From positions 1 to 57,230 of the IMG/VR virus record IMGVR_UViG_3300025327_000033: a stretch of 57,230 nt of DNA; one strand, 5' to 3'. This DNA is from a virus. Position numbers and translations under genes: made by a program. This document shows positions 1 through 7,538 of the stretch, one piece after another (within the stretch, counting starts at the first letter, position 1; each line of letters starts with the position of its first letter). The notes beneath the pieces were generated by a model that worked only from the letters and a program-made list of their open reading frames with translations, did not search any database and was not told the DNA's origin.

Positions 1-126
1 TGCCCACACAGCAGCCGCCTGCGCCGTCTCGAACACGCGCAGCCGGCGGTCCTCGTCGTAGAACGTCTCCCGGCCGTCGACGACGATGTAGCCCTGCTGT
101 CCGGCATGCCACTCGATCGCCAGCCG
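1..126. repeat. Terminal direct repeat, left copy
   Basis: These 126 bases are identical to 57098-57223. The copies diverge at base 127 (tggtgtg) against 57224 (ggagacg). An open gene reads through the join, which argues for a circular assembly with redundant ends or a circularly permuted genome. A true packaged terminal repeat is less likely but not excluded. The length is close to a common maximum assembler k-mer. Confidence 0.95.
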
Positions 127-147
127 TGGTGTGCTCTCCCGTTTCAC
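1..147 (-). CDS. Hypothetical protein spanning the circular junction (5' part)
   Basis: I do not recognise this protein. It starts with GTG at 145-147, overlapping the MTase stop as GTGA. It reads to base 1 and continues on the other side of the junction to the TGA at 57011-57013, giving 77 residues in total. It begins MKREST and ends QPQLL. The middle (IEWHAGQQGYIVVDG..TFYDEDRR) looks like a small beta-rich fold, and the C-terminal tail is acidic. Translational coupling to the upstream MTase is likely. The intact frame across the join is the best evidence that the sequence is circular. Confidence 0.75.
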   Translation of the reverse strand, partial: MKRESTPRLAIEWHAGQQGYIVVDGRETFYDEDRRLRVFETAQAAAVWA

Positions 148-1700
148 TTGGCCTTCTCTCTCTCTGGATGCAGCCCGGCGCGCTCGAGGCGCTCCAGCGT
201 TGCCGCCACGAACTGAGGCTCCAGCTCGATGCCCACGCCCCGCCTGGCCAGCTCCTCGCACGCTAGGAGTGTTGCGCCACTGCCAAGGAATGGATCCAGC
301 ACCGTCTGTCCCGGCGAGGTCGAGTTCTCAATCGCCCGCAGCGCCAGGCCCACGGGCTTCTGTGTCGGGTGCAGATAGTCCTTGTAGGCGTCCACTCGCA
401 CGTGCCAGACGTCCGTCTGCGAGTCGTCGACGATCCGGATCCGCTCTACTTTGCCGTCCAGGATGAACCGCCTGTCCGTCCTGCGTGGCTTCACCGCTCG
501 GACTTCCACCGCCTTCCCGCCTGGCCCGATAAGCACTACGCCGGATCCCAGCATCGCTTCGTCGGCGTTCCCGACGTCGGGAGCCTCTGTGGCCACCTCC
601 CACACCGTCGTCTCTCCCGCCGGAGGCCGCATCGGCCTCCGGCCCTGGCGCACGGCGTAGATGCACGTCTCGTGCGCGTACGCCAGGTCCGCGAAGCTCA
701 GCGTCGGCCGATTCTTGACCCATATCACCAGGTGGGCCACGCGCAGGCCGTTGCGCTTCAGGGCGTCGTAGAACACGTCCATCGTGGTCTCGGCGCACCA
801 CACGTAGTGTGCTGCCTCGGGCTTGCTCCGCCGGGCGATCTGTTTGAGCGCCCCGAGCAGCATCCCCCTAAAGCCCTTCAGGCCCTCGGCATCCCAATCT
901 CCCCTCAGCGCTTCCCACTTCCCGTTGTGATCCCGATAGGCGATGCCGTAGGGCGGATCCGTGTACACGAGGTCCGCCTTATCCCGGCCGAGTGCCCGCT
1001 CGTACGTCTCCGCCAGCGTGCTGTCCCCGCACACTAGTCGGTGACTCAGTCCGGCGTCACTGTGGCTCCTGGCCGTCCATGTGTCCCCCCGGCGCACCCG
1101 CCACTTCGCCTGCAGTTCGTCGTTGCCTGGCACCGTCGCCGTCGGTCGCTTGCGCTTGCTCGACAACATGGCCGTCAGCCGCCTGGCGTCGTCGCTATCG
1201 AAACCGGTCCCGGCCAGCCCGGGCGTGCGCCGCATGGCCTTGCTCAGCGCCTTTAGCAGCTTGGGCTCGTGCCAGCCGCCGAGTTCCACCAGCCGATTGT
1301 CCGCCAGGGTGTACGCCTTGCCGTCCTCCGGGCCCAGGCGGATCCCCCGCACGACGGGAGCCAGCCACATGCCGTCGGCGTCGACAGCGATGCCGGCGGG
1401 CCGTTCTTCCTCGGCCGCCATCGCCTGGCGCAGCCGCTCGAGCCGGCCGTGGCCTGCCAGCACGAGCCCGGTCTCCTCGTTGATGAGCACCGGGCTGACG
1501 AATCCGAAGCGCGCCATGCTTTCGCTCAGCGCGCCCATATCGTGGTCCTTGCTGTTCTCGGGATCCGGCCGCAGCGCGTCCAGCCGCATGTGCTCGACCG
1601 TCAGTTGTGTCCCCCCTGGGGTTCCCGGCTTCGCCCTGGTCACGCCGGCATCATAGCACGACTTCGGAGGTAGACGGTGACATGCCAGCCCCGCCAACAT
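144..1700 (-). CDS. ParB-like nuclease domain fused to beta-class DNA methyltransferase
   Basis: This is a predicted SAM-dependent N6-adenine or N4-cytosine DNA methyltransferase. The N-terminal ~130 residues look ParB/sulfiredoxin-like (RPDPENSKDHD, then VLAGHGRLERL). The catalytic DPPYG lies near residue 248 and the SAM-binding DPFLGSGAT near residue 469. Motif IV therefore precedes motif I, as in beta-class enzymes (family knowledge). No restriction gene is adjacent, so it is probably an orphan enzyme protecting phage DNA or regulating genes. The ATG at 1700 was chosen for the AAAGGG six bases upstream. GTG starts at 1733 and 1643 and an ATG at 1589 are alternatives. It overlaps the junction-spanning gene by GTGA. 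Confidence 0.85.
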   Translation of the reverse strand: MLAGLACHRLPPKSCYDAGVTRAKPGTPGGTQLTVEHMRLDALRPDPENSKDHDMGALSESMARFGFVSPVLINEETGLVLAGHGRLERLRQAMAAEEERPAGIAVDADGMWLAPVVRGIRLGPEDGKAYTLADNRLVELGGWHEPKLLKALSKAMRRTPGLAGTGFDSDDARRLTAMLSSKRKRPTATVPGNDELQAKWRVRRGDTWTARSHSDAGLSHRLVCGDSTLAETYERALGRDKADLVYTDPPYGIAYRDHNGKWEALRGDWDAEGLKGFRGMLLGALKQIARRSKPEAAHYVWCAETTMDVFYDALKRNGLRVAHLVIWVKNRPTLSFADLAYAHETCIYAVRQGRRPMRPPAGETTVWEVATEAPDVGNADEAMLGSGVVLIGPGGKAVEVRAVKPRRTDRRFILDGKVERIRIVDDSQTDVWHVRVDAYKDYLHPTQKPVGLALRAIENSTSPGQTVLDPFLGSGATLLACEELARRGVGIELEPQFVAATLERLERAGLHPEREKAK

Positions 1701-1743
1701 GCGCCGCCCTTTACCGCTGGCCTGACCTCCCACCAGATCCCGG

Positions 1744-2091
1744 CTATCCGACGATCAGGCTTTCCCAATCCGCCGTGAGCGTCTGGTGTTCCCCTGGCGC
1801 GACCGGCGGCTCCTGATCAAGATCCTCGCCGTCCAGCCAGTCCCTGGCTCGCAGGGCTGCCTCAAGCACGTTCAGGCCCTGGCCATCGACGTAGTCGTCC
1901 GCCGTCTCGTCCGGGCTGAACCTGTCCTCGATCATGCCGCTGCTCAGCCCCAAGCGCAGCACTGTCACCTGGGCATCGATCGCTGCGCGGTGATCGTCTC
2001 CGAACGCACTGTGCGCACGCACCCTGGGCTTCATGGCCTCCAGCGCGTCGGCTTCGGCCTTCACTCTCTCCGGCGTTGGCTGCTCGCTCAT
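1744..2091 (-). CDS. Hypothetical acidic protein
   Basis: Not recognised. It has 115 residues, is rich in Asp/Glu and probably helical (ERVKAEADALEAMKPRVRA). It has no membrane segment or cysteine motif. The ATG at 2091 follows GGGAGGG. It lies directly upstream of the MTase in the same leftward run. Confidence 0.6.
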   Translation of the reverse strand: MSEQPTPERVKAEADALEAMKPRVRAHSAFGDDHRAAIDAQVTVLRLGLSSGMIEDRFSPDETADDYVDGQGLNVLEAALRARDWLDGEDLDQEPPVAPGEHQTLTADWESLIVG

Positions 2092-2126
2092 ACCAGGGGC
2101 CCTCCCGGTCCCCTCTCTGCCATCGA

Positions 2127-2351
2127 TCATCCCCTCCTCCCCGGCGGCTCCGAGGTAGCTAACTCTGCCAAGGCCCTCGTCAATTCAACGTCGCTATCGT
2201 TCCATTCTGCTATGGTGTCTCCGGACAGGATGGCGCTGCCTATCTTGCTTCCTCGTAGGACAGCTTCAATGGCCTTTTTGTAACGGGCTGTGATAGCTGG
2301 AAGTCGCTCCAGCTCCCGCACCCGCTCCTTCGGCGTCAGTTCCCCGGCCAT
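2127..2351 (-). CDS. Hypothetical small helical protein
   Basis: Not recognised. It has 74 residues, begins MAGELTPKERVREL and is charged and helical throughout (ITARYKKAIEAVLRG). Its start overlaps the end of the upstream gene by 16 bases, which suggests coupled translation. Confidence 0.6.
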   Translation of the reverse strand: MAGELTPKERVRELERLPAITARYKKAIEAVLRGSKIGSAILSGDTIAEWNDSDVELTRALAELATSEPPGRRG

Positions 2352-2818
2352 GTCATGGTCTCCAGCCTTCCCTGGGGGATCAGCATGGCGATCTCGTGAT
2401 GGCTGGTCACCCGCAGGTACTTGCGTTCGACGGCCTTGATCGTCACGCCTCGCTGCTCGCCGTCGACGATCGGTTCCGGCAGCAATTCCGCCACCTCGCC
2501 AGGCCTCAGCAGGCAGACACGCGCCGGCCCACCGACTTCCTTGGTGGCACACACCAGCGCGACAAAGTCTCCGTTCGCTCGCAGCCGCCGAGCTTCGTCG
2601 GCCGGGAAGTTGAACGTCCAGGCCACTCCCCGTTCTCTCACCAGCGGCCGGGCGGCCATGCTCGTCTTGATCAGCAAGTCGCACTCGTCGTTGACCCGGT
2701 ATCGGGCCCACGTCGCGCCCGGGCTGGTCTCGATCATGCGCAGCGTCGTCGGACGATCGCTCCTGACCAGTTTCGTCAGCACGATCCCGTGCAGGTACTC
2801 GAACTTGGCTACTGCCAT
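2336..2818 (-). CDS. Hypothetical protein
   Basis: Not recognised. It has 160 residues with mixed alpha/beta composition and Val/Leu-rich strands (VALVCATKEVGGPARVCLL). A good ribosome-binding site, GGGAGGTGAG, sits directly before the ATG, which fixes the start. There is no signal peptide or membrane span. It is in the leftward accessory run, directly after the zinc-finger-like gene at 2821-3390. Confidence 0.65.
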   Translation of the reverse strand: MAVAKFEYLHGIVLTKLVRSDRPTTLRMIETSPGATWARYRVNDECDLLIKTSMAARPLVRERGVAWTFNFPADEARRLRANGDFVALVCATKEVGGPARVCLLRPGEVAELLPEPIVDGEQRGVTIKAVERKYLRVTSHHEIAMLIPQGRLETMTWPGN

Positions 2819-2820
2819 TC

Positions 2821-3390
2821 TCACCTCCCTTTTCCTGCAAGCAGCCGCTCGTGAGCGGCGATGACGTCGTTGACCTCTCCGATCGTCAGGTCTCCCCTGG
2901 CGATCCGCACCAGCATCGACTCGCCGTCCTCGTAGCCGTCGGCCCAGGCCGACGTAGCCACGTCCTCGAGCGCCTCGAGCAGTTCCTGGAGCGCCGCCTG
3001 TGGGTTGCCCGCCAGAACAAAGCGATAACTGTAGGACTGGCGATCCAGGGACTGGCCGTGCCTGGGAGCTATCTTGACGACGTTCCACGTGTGCCGCGCT
3101 TCGTCGTCCAGCCGTGTGCCCCCCAGCGCCACCAGCGTTGCGTGCAGCGCCGCGGCCAGCCGCTTGCTGGCCACGCTGTACTCGCTGACCTTCCTGTGTC
3201 CATCGGGCCACGGATAGATCGTCAGGTCACTGACCAGGTGGAACACGCTTAGTTTCTCCCCGGGCTTCGCCTGGCGCAGTCGCCGACCGTCCCGCACGTC
3301 CGCGGCGCACGTGCCACACAGCGCAGTCATCAGCAGCGTGGTTTTGCCGCAGCCGCCGACGCATGGCACCGCCTTCAGCCGCTGACTCAT
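2821..3390 (-). CDS. Hypothetical protein with N-terminal zinc-finger-like cysteines
   Basis: It has 189 residues. The N-terminus holds two Cys pairs, CVGGC (about residues 10-14) and CGTC (about 25-28), which look like a zinc ribbon. The embedded GGCGKTT superficially resembles a P-loop but lacks the GxxxxGK[ST] spacing and has no Walker B partner. The rest is alpha/beta with an acidic C-terminal half. Function unknown. The start overlaps the previous stop by ATGA. Confidence 0.6.
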   Translation of the reverse strand: MSQRLKAVPCVGGCGKTTLLMTALCGTCAADVRDGRRLRQAKPGEKLSVFHLVSDLTIYPWPDGHRKVSEYSVASKRLAAALHATLVALGGTRLDDEARHTWNVVKIAPRHGQSLDRQSYSYRFVLAGNPQAALQELLEALEDVATSAWADGYEDGESMLVRIARGDLTIGEVNDVIAAHERLLAGKGR

Positions 3391-3590
3391 ACTCGCCTCC
3401 GCTCATACTCGATTGCTGCCTTCTCGGCCAAATCCGCCTGTTTTGACGCCTCCAGGATCCGGTTGAGCACTCCGTCGTGCCGGTGGTCCCACCGATGCAG
3501 GGCGTCCACGGCAAAGCGCAGGCGCGTCCTGGTCTCGTGATCCGGGTGGGTCTCGATGGCCCGCTGCAGGCTGTCAAAGGTTCCGCTCAT
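3387..3590 (-). CDS. Hypothetical small helical protein
   Basis: Not recognised. It has 67 residues, is highly charged and His/Arg-rich (HRWDHRHDGV) and is predicted all-helical. It overlaps both neighbours by ATGA, the mark of a tightly coupled operon. Confidence 0.6.
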   Translation of the reverse strand: MSGTFDSLQRAIETHPDHETRTRLRFAVDALHRWDHRHDGVLNRILEASKQADLAEKAAIEYERRRV

Positions 3591-3853
3591 GGCCGGCGCT
3601 CCGTGGCATCGATGATGTACTGCAGCAGCGCCGCCTTCCCGCTCTCGAAAATCCGTCTGGCGATCTCCAGGTCCTCCTGGGCCCGCCCAGCGTACTGGAA
3701 AGGCCCCGTCGATCGCAGCAGGGCGTCGGCCTTGGCCGCCTTCTGTTTCGCCTCCTCGAGAGCCTTGGCGTCGACGGCCACGCCGATGGCCAGCTCTTGC
3801 AGGCGCTCAATGAACTGCTCTGGAGTTGGTCGCACGCGCGCCCCGTTTGTCAT
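3587..3853 (-). CDS. Hypothetical helical protein
   Basis: Not recognised. It has 88 residues with long amphipathic helices (AVDAKALEEAKQKAAKADAL) that could form a coiled coil. The ATG at 3853 overlaps the stop of the preceding small gene as ATGA. Confidence 0.6.
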   Translation of the reverse strand: MTNGARVRPTPEQFIERLQELAIGVAVDAKALEEAKQKAAKADALLRSTGPFQYAGRAQEDLEIARRIFESGKAALLQYIIDATERRP

Positions 3854-3987
3854 GGCCGCCACTTTCCTGCCGGCAGATCCGGGAACAGCGCTTGCCCTGC
3901 CGCGGCCTCGAGCTTCTGGCCATCCGCGGCGATCGCCTGGGTCTCGCCGGCCGGCCAGCCAAACTCGCCTGAGCTCGTCTCTCTCAC
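3850..3987 (-). CDS. Hypothetical 45-residue protein
   Basis: This short gene fills the gap between two coupled genes. It has a GTG start at 3985-3987 overlapping the upstream TGA (GTGA) and a stop overlapping the downstream ATG (ATGA). It begins with RETSSGEFGWPAG after the start and ends in GKWRP. Overlap at both ends and codon usage like its neighbours support it as real. Function unknown. Confidence 0.55.
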   Translation of the reverse strand: MRETSSGEFGWPAGETQAIAADGQKLEAAAGQALFPDLPAGKWRP

Positions 3988-4370
3988 GGCATCCTCTCCC
4001 GCACTGCATCACAGAACGTCATCAGCTCGCCCACGTCCCAATCGCCGTTGGCGTCGGGCTTCGGGCACTGGACCAGCATTCGCCTGTCGTCGCGCCAGGC
4101 CTCGATGTGTGCCTCGGCTTGCCAGAGCGACTTCCCGCCGGCCCGGCGATACGCCGCAACTATGCTGGCCAGGGTCTCCGGCGTCTCGAGTGCTGCCGAC
4201 GTCACCGGCGACGCCGCCTCGGCGATCAGTTTGCCGGCCTCCTCCTCGATCTCCGCCAGGCGTGCCCGCACCTCTTTGGTATCGATCCACGCCGTGTCTT
4301 CGCCGTTGGAGGCGGCCAGCGCCTCGAGCGTGGTCAGGCGATCGTAGGCTTCCTTGAGCTTCGTCGTCAC
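3984..4370 (-). CDS. Hypothetical helical protein
   Basis: Not recognised. It has 128 residues. The N-terminal half is a likely coiled coil (KEVRARLAEIEEEAGKLIAEAA), followed by a Trp-containing region (WQAEAHIEAWRDDRR). It starts with GTG overlapping a TGA in the preceding frame. It may be a small accessory or DNA-associated protein, but no domain is recognised. Confidence 0.6.
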   Translation of the reverse strand: MTTKLKEAYDRLTTLEALAASNGEDTAWIDTKEVRARLAEIEEEAGKLIAEAASPVTSAALETPETLASIVAAYRRAGGKSLWQAEAHIEAWRDDRRMLVQCPKPDANGDWDVGELMTFCDAVRERMP

Positions 4371-4451
4371 TCGTCATCCTCCTCGTCGTCGTCCCGCTCC
4401 GCCATGTGCGGGGCCGGCAGCATCTTCAGTATCGCCGCCCCGATCGCCTGC

Positions 4452-4640
4452 TCATCGCTCGATCCCCTCGGTCAGGCGGTAGGCGGACCTGACCAGTTCG
4501 TCAAGATCTTTCTCGGACAGCTCATCGACAACCTGCTCCACCTTGGCCACTTTGGCGGTCCGGGTCACAACCTGTACCGCCGCTCGGTCGATGATGCGCC
4601 GGATTCGGCGCGCGTGCCACTTCTGTTTCCCTGTGAACAT
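4452..4640 (-). CDS. Hypothetical basic small protein
   Basis: Not recognised. It has 62 residues with a strongly basic N-terminus (GKQKWHARRIRRIIDR) and an acidic helical C-terminus. This split charge pattern is seen in small nucleic-acid-binding proteins (inference only). The 81 bases downstream hold a micro-ORF noted under findings. Confidence 0.5.
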   Translation of the reverse strand: MFTGKQKWHARRIRRIIDRAAVQVVTRTAKVAKVEQVVDELSEKDLDELVRSAYRLTEGIER

Positions 4641-4665
4641 CCCTATCCTCCTCTCCCTAGGTCGC

Positions 4666-5052
4666 TCATGGCCGCGCCGCCACTCTGGTGATGAACCTGG
4701 TGTGCGGGCTGTAGATGGTCACATAGCGATTTGTCTCCGTGCCGTCAGCTCGCACAACCTGGCCCCTGATCTCCAGCTCGTCTTGCCATCTGATGGCGAA
4801 CCGCAGGATCCGGCACCTGTGCGTGATCAGTCGCAGGTCGACTCGTCCCTCTTCGCTGTGCCACTCGATGACGTCCCCGACGCCCACCCCCCAGCACCGC
4901 CTGGCCACGACCTCTCCGATGGCGTTCTCTGCGTCGGCCTCGGCTCCCTCGGCCTTCTCCAGCGCCGCCTGGGCATCGACCCGGGCCGCCTTGGCTCGCC
5001 TGTAGGCGTCCTCGAGAGCCCTATCCGCCGCAAGCGTGCCCTTGATCGTCAT
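4666..5052 (-). CDS. Hypothetical protein, helical then beta-rich
   Basis: It has 128 residues. Residues 1-48 form a long Ala/Glu-rich helix. The rest is beta-rich (GVGDVIEWHSEEGRVDL, LEIRGQVV, RYVTIYS). The ATG overlaps the stop of the DUF6166 gene as ATGA. The fold of the second half is unknown. Confidence 0.6.
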   Translation of the reverse strand: MTIKGTLAADRALEDAYRRAKAARVDAQAALEKAEGAEADAENAIGEVVARRCWGVGVGDVIEWHSEEGRVDLRLITHRCRILRFAIRWQDELEIRGQVVRADGTETNRYVTIYSPHTRFITRVAARP

Positions 5053-5534
5053 TGCGGGCTCCCCGCCGCCTGCGACAGCGGCCGCGTCTCTTCCTCGCGG
5101 CGCTTGCCGGCAATCCAGGCGTCGACCGCCGTGCTCTCGAGCGTCCACGCAAACTCTGGCGCGACGACCACCGTCGGGCCCGGCAGCTCGGCGATGATCT
5201 CGCGCTTGAATGCCTGGTGGTACCGCGCCGCCTGCGGGCACCTCTCGGCGTCGAAGGCCCGGGCTTCCGTCGGTGTTTGGCGCTCACCAAAGTGGTCCGC
5301 CAGGATACTCAGCGCCAGGTCGGCCGGCCCGCTGCCGTGGTATCCCCACTCAAATCCCGTCGGGCTGTGCCAGACAACATGGCGCAGCGGCTCGGCGGGG
5401 CCGGCGACCATCAGCAGCCGAGTCACCGTCGTCTCGCCATCGGGCCTTGTCGTCTGCACATGGTCCTCGCTGAATGCCTGGACCGTCACTCGGCATCCGT
5501 CCGGCGCTCTCGTCCCTGTGTAGATCTTGATCAT
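5049..5534 (-). CDS. DUF6166 family protein
   Basis: It has 161 residues. The opening (IYTGTRAPDGCRVTV) and the core FEWGYHGSGPADLALSILADHFGE match what I recall of DUF6166, a family of unknown function common in phages and plasmids. A strong ribosome-binding site, AAAGGAGG, lies eight bases before the ATG. A long inverted repeat (5568-5593) sits just upstream, suggesting separate expression control. No catalytic motif is visible. Confidence 0.7.
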   Translation of the reverse strand: MIKIYTGTRAPDGCRVTVQAFSEDHVQTTRPDGETTVTRLLMVAGPAEPLRHVVWHSPTGFEWGYHGSGPADLALSILADHFGERQTPTEARAFDAERCPQAARYHQAFKREIIAELPGPTVVVAPEFAWTLESTAVDAWIAGKRREEETRPLSQAAGSPQ

Positions 5535-5567
5535 CCTGTGCCTCCTTTAGGGCTGGTGCGCCCTGCT

Positions 5568-5593
5568 CCGGGTCGGTCCCATGACCGGCCCGG
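5568..5593. other. Inverted repeat upstream of the DUF6166 gene
   Basis: Arms of 11 bases (5568-5578 and 5583-5593) pair with one mismatch around a CCAT loop. It lies between two leftward genes. There is no T-run, so it may be an operator, an RNA processing site or a rho-dependent pause rather than a classical terminator. Confidence 0.55.
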
Positions 5594-5612
5594 CTCCACG
5601 ACGCGCCTGACT

Positions 5613-5852
5613 TTATCCTGTGATTGCTGCTGGCCAGATCGCCGCGTAGACGTCGGCGAAGATCTCCGGCGTGATGAGCAGTCGCCTGAGAAGGTGCTCG
5701 AGCTCGTACTTCGTCGGCTTGCACTGGCTCCGCAACTCGACCCAAAGCTCATTCGAGAGCGTTCTCTGTAACTCGATGACGGCCGGGGATGGCTCCAGCA
5801 TCCCGGCGTCGTCCAGATCCAGGCGCAGTTCCTGGGCGCGCCCCGTGATCAC
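5613..5852 (-). CDS. Hypothetical small protein
   Basis: Not recognised. It has 79 residues, helical with an acidic N-terminus and a hydrophobic C-terminal segment (ITPEIFADVYAAIWPAAITG) too polar to be a clear membrane span. The GTG start overlaps the LuxR-type gene stop (GTGA). Confidence 0.55.
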   Translation of the reverse strand: MITGRAQELRLDLDDAGMLEPSPAVIELQRTLSNELWVELRSQCKPTKYELEHLLRRLLITPEIFADVYAAIWPAAITG

Positions 5853-6151
5853 CGCTGGCCTCCGGTCCTCGCGCTTGCCAGCACGTCCTCGATTTTCTCA
5901 AACACCAGCCTGGGCAGTTCGTTCTTTCGCACGCCCAGCTTGTGACACACCACCTTGATCGCGTTGGCGGCCGTGTTGCGGGTGACCCCCATCGATGCGC
6001 TCACCTGAACATACGTCGCTCCCCGCGATGCCTGCCTGGCGATCAAGCGCTCCCGTGGGGTCAGCAACTCGGCCTCGTCAGCGAAGGGGTCCGCCAGGAT
6101 CTCCTGGATCCTCTTCGTGGCCCGCAGGCCCTTGGCCTCCTCGATCGTCAT
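5849..6151 (-). CDS. LuxR/GerE-type helix-turn-helix protein
   Basis: It has 100 residues. From about residue 30, LTPRERLIARQASRGATYVQ.. VTRNTAANAIKVVCHKLGVR matches the LuxR C-terminal HTH pattern. A conserved LTPRE opens the domain, followed by a recognition helix and KLGV. The first 28 residues are a short helical arm, and no receiver or autoinducer domain is present. It is probably a DNA-binding regulator of phage transcription. ATGA overlap couples it to the large upstream gene. Confidence 0.75.
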   Translation of the reverse strand: MTIEEAKGLRATKRIQEILADPFADEAELLTPRERLIARQASRGATYVQVSASMGVTRNTAANAIKVVCHKLGVRKNELPRLVFEKIEDVLASARTGGQR

Positions 6152-7527
6152 CCCTCGCCTCCCGCCGTGTTGGCCGCCGCCCGGGGGATAAGGCCCTTGG
6201 CCTCGGCCCGGCCCACCACGATCGTCCAGGCCTCGAATTCCGTCGGGCCCATCGTTCCGGCCTGGGCTCGCACATCGATCCGCTCGGACCACTCGTTCAC
6301 CCAGGCGGCCGTCGCCCGCTTGGCGGTCTCCAGCGCCGATAGCGTCTCCCCGTCCTGCGCTGCCCGCGTCCTGGCCGCCGTGTACTTGCCGCACCACGAC
6401 GCCAGCCATTCGACCACGTCGCCTGGCTCGAACGGCGAGTACCGCAGCAGGAGTTCGACCTCTTTCCCCTTCGTGCCTTTGGGCAGCACGTCGCCGGCCA
6501 TGAGCGACTCGATGATGTCCTTGGGCCATGCCGCTATGGCATCCGGCTTCGCGCTTGCAGCCGGCCGCGCACTCGTCGACGGCGCATCCGCCGGCACGTC
6601 GGTCGGCGTCACCGGCAGACCGTTGCCTTCACTCTCGCTCTCACCTGCGCCTTCGTCGCTGTCGCCGAGGTCCCGGATGAGCTCGCCTTCGATTGCTTCG
6701 TCCTCGTCCACGGCCGCCCGACTGGCCGGCAGACGCATGATGGCTCCCGGCTCGAGGCTCGGCGTGGCGCTTGCCTGCAGTGCCATCAGCCGCTGCCTCA
6801 CCCAATTCGGATCCGCCTCGATCGACAGCAGGCTCTTGGTCATCCGCTTGCGCTCGCCCGTCCCTGGATCTGGCCGGATGATCTCTTTCGGCCGCCGTCG
6901 CAGCACCAACGGGATTCCCACCAGGCCCTGCTGGCCACCCAGCAGCCGGTAGGCCTCGAGTTGCTCGCTCAGGTGGACGATGTCGTACACGCTGCCAGTC
7001 AGCACCGTGACGTACGCCGCCCGGCGGAGCACCGGCAGCAGCGCCTTCAGTCGGCCGGCCGGCTTGCACATCAGTGGCTTGTCGTGCGCGGGCCCGTACA
7101 TCAGCACCGGCTTGCTGCCGTCGCAGGCCCGGCGTTCTCCGGTGTCGACCTCGAGGCCGCCCTTGACGGACGGCGCACCCCTCTTGGGGTCGTATTCGTA
7201 TTGCACCCACTCGCCGTCGCATCTGTGGATCATCCCGCCAGCGAGATAGGCTTCGCGCCAGGCCTCGAAGTTCTCCTCTACGCTGGGGAACGGCAGCAGA
7301 ATGTCGATCTCGTCCGGCTTGCCCTCGGCCGCCGTGCCATAGTGCTTTTCGAAGATAGCCTTGGCCTCCGCCTCTCGCTCGTCGAACTCAACCCGAAAGT
7401 ACGTGAGGTCCTGGCCGATCCGAGTCGTGCGGCCGCTGGCGTCTCGCGGCGCTGCCCCACCCTTGCGGATCCGCCCAATTTCAGGAAATTTCGCATGTCG
7501 ATCGGTGAGTCCTTTTATGGGTGACAC
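6148..7527 (-). CDS. Possible recombination directionality factor-like protein (gp3-like)
   Basis: It has 459 residues. The N-terminal ~250 residues (SPIKGLTDR..FPEIGRIRKGG, then GQDLTYFRVEF, LLPFPSVEENFEAW, GGMIHRCDGE) resemble, from memory, the gp3-like family that includes the phiC31 recombination directionality factor. A low-complexity acidic/Ser-rich linker follows (about 290-330), then a helical C-terminal domain (WPKDIIESLMAG.. GDVVEWLASWCGKYTAAR). The GTG at 7527 was chosen because AGAGAGG precedes it and it clears the HNH gene. No serine integrase is visible, so the role is uncertain. An RNA-guided or single-strand-binding role cannot be excluded. Confidence 0.5.
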   Translation of the reverse strand: MSPIKGLTDRHAKFPEIGRIRKGGAAPRDASGRTTRIGQDLTYFRVEFDEREAEAKAIFEKHYGTAAEGKPDEIDILLPFPSVEENFEAWREAYLAGGMIHRCDGEWVQYEYDPKRGAPSVKGGLEVDTGERRACDGSKPVLMYGPAHDKPLMCKPAGRLKALLPVLRRAAYVTVLTGSVYDIVHLSEQLEAYRLLGGQQGLVGIPLVLRRRPKEIIRPDPGTGERKRMTKSLLSIEADPNWVRQRLMALQASATPSLEPGAIMRLPASRAAVDEDEAIEGELIRDLGDSDEGAGESESEGNGLPVTPTDVPADAPSTSARPAASAKPDAIAAWPKDIIESLMAGDVLPKGTKGKEVELLLRYSPFEPGDVVEWLASWCGKYTAARTRAAQDGETLSALETAKRATAAWVNEWSERIDVRAQAGTMGPTEFEAWTIVVGRAEAKGLIPRAAANTAGGEG

Positions 7528-7538
7528 GAATTGCCTCT

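Noticed and set aside
1655-1663. TGCTATGAT as a promoter for the methyltransferase
   Set aside because: No -35 at the right distance, and it would lie inside the gene if the better-supported start at 1700 is used.
3300-3390. GGCGKTT looks like a Walker A ATPase motif
   Set aside because: The GxxxxGK[ST] spacing is absent, flanking cysteines fit a zinc finger better, and no Walker B is present.
5513-5521. CCCTGTGTA as another leader repeat
   Set aside because: It lies inside the DUF6166 coding sequence (Tyr-Thr-Gly-Thr) and lacks the final C and the start-codon context.
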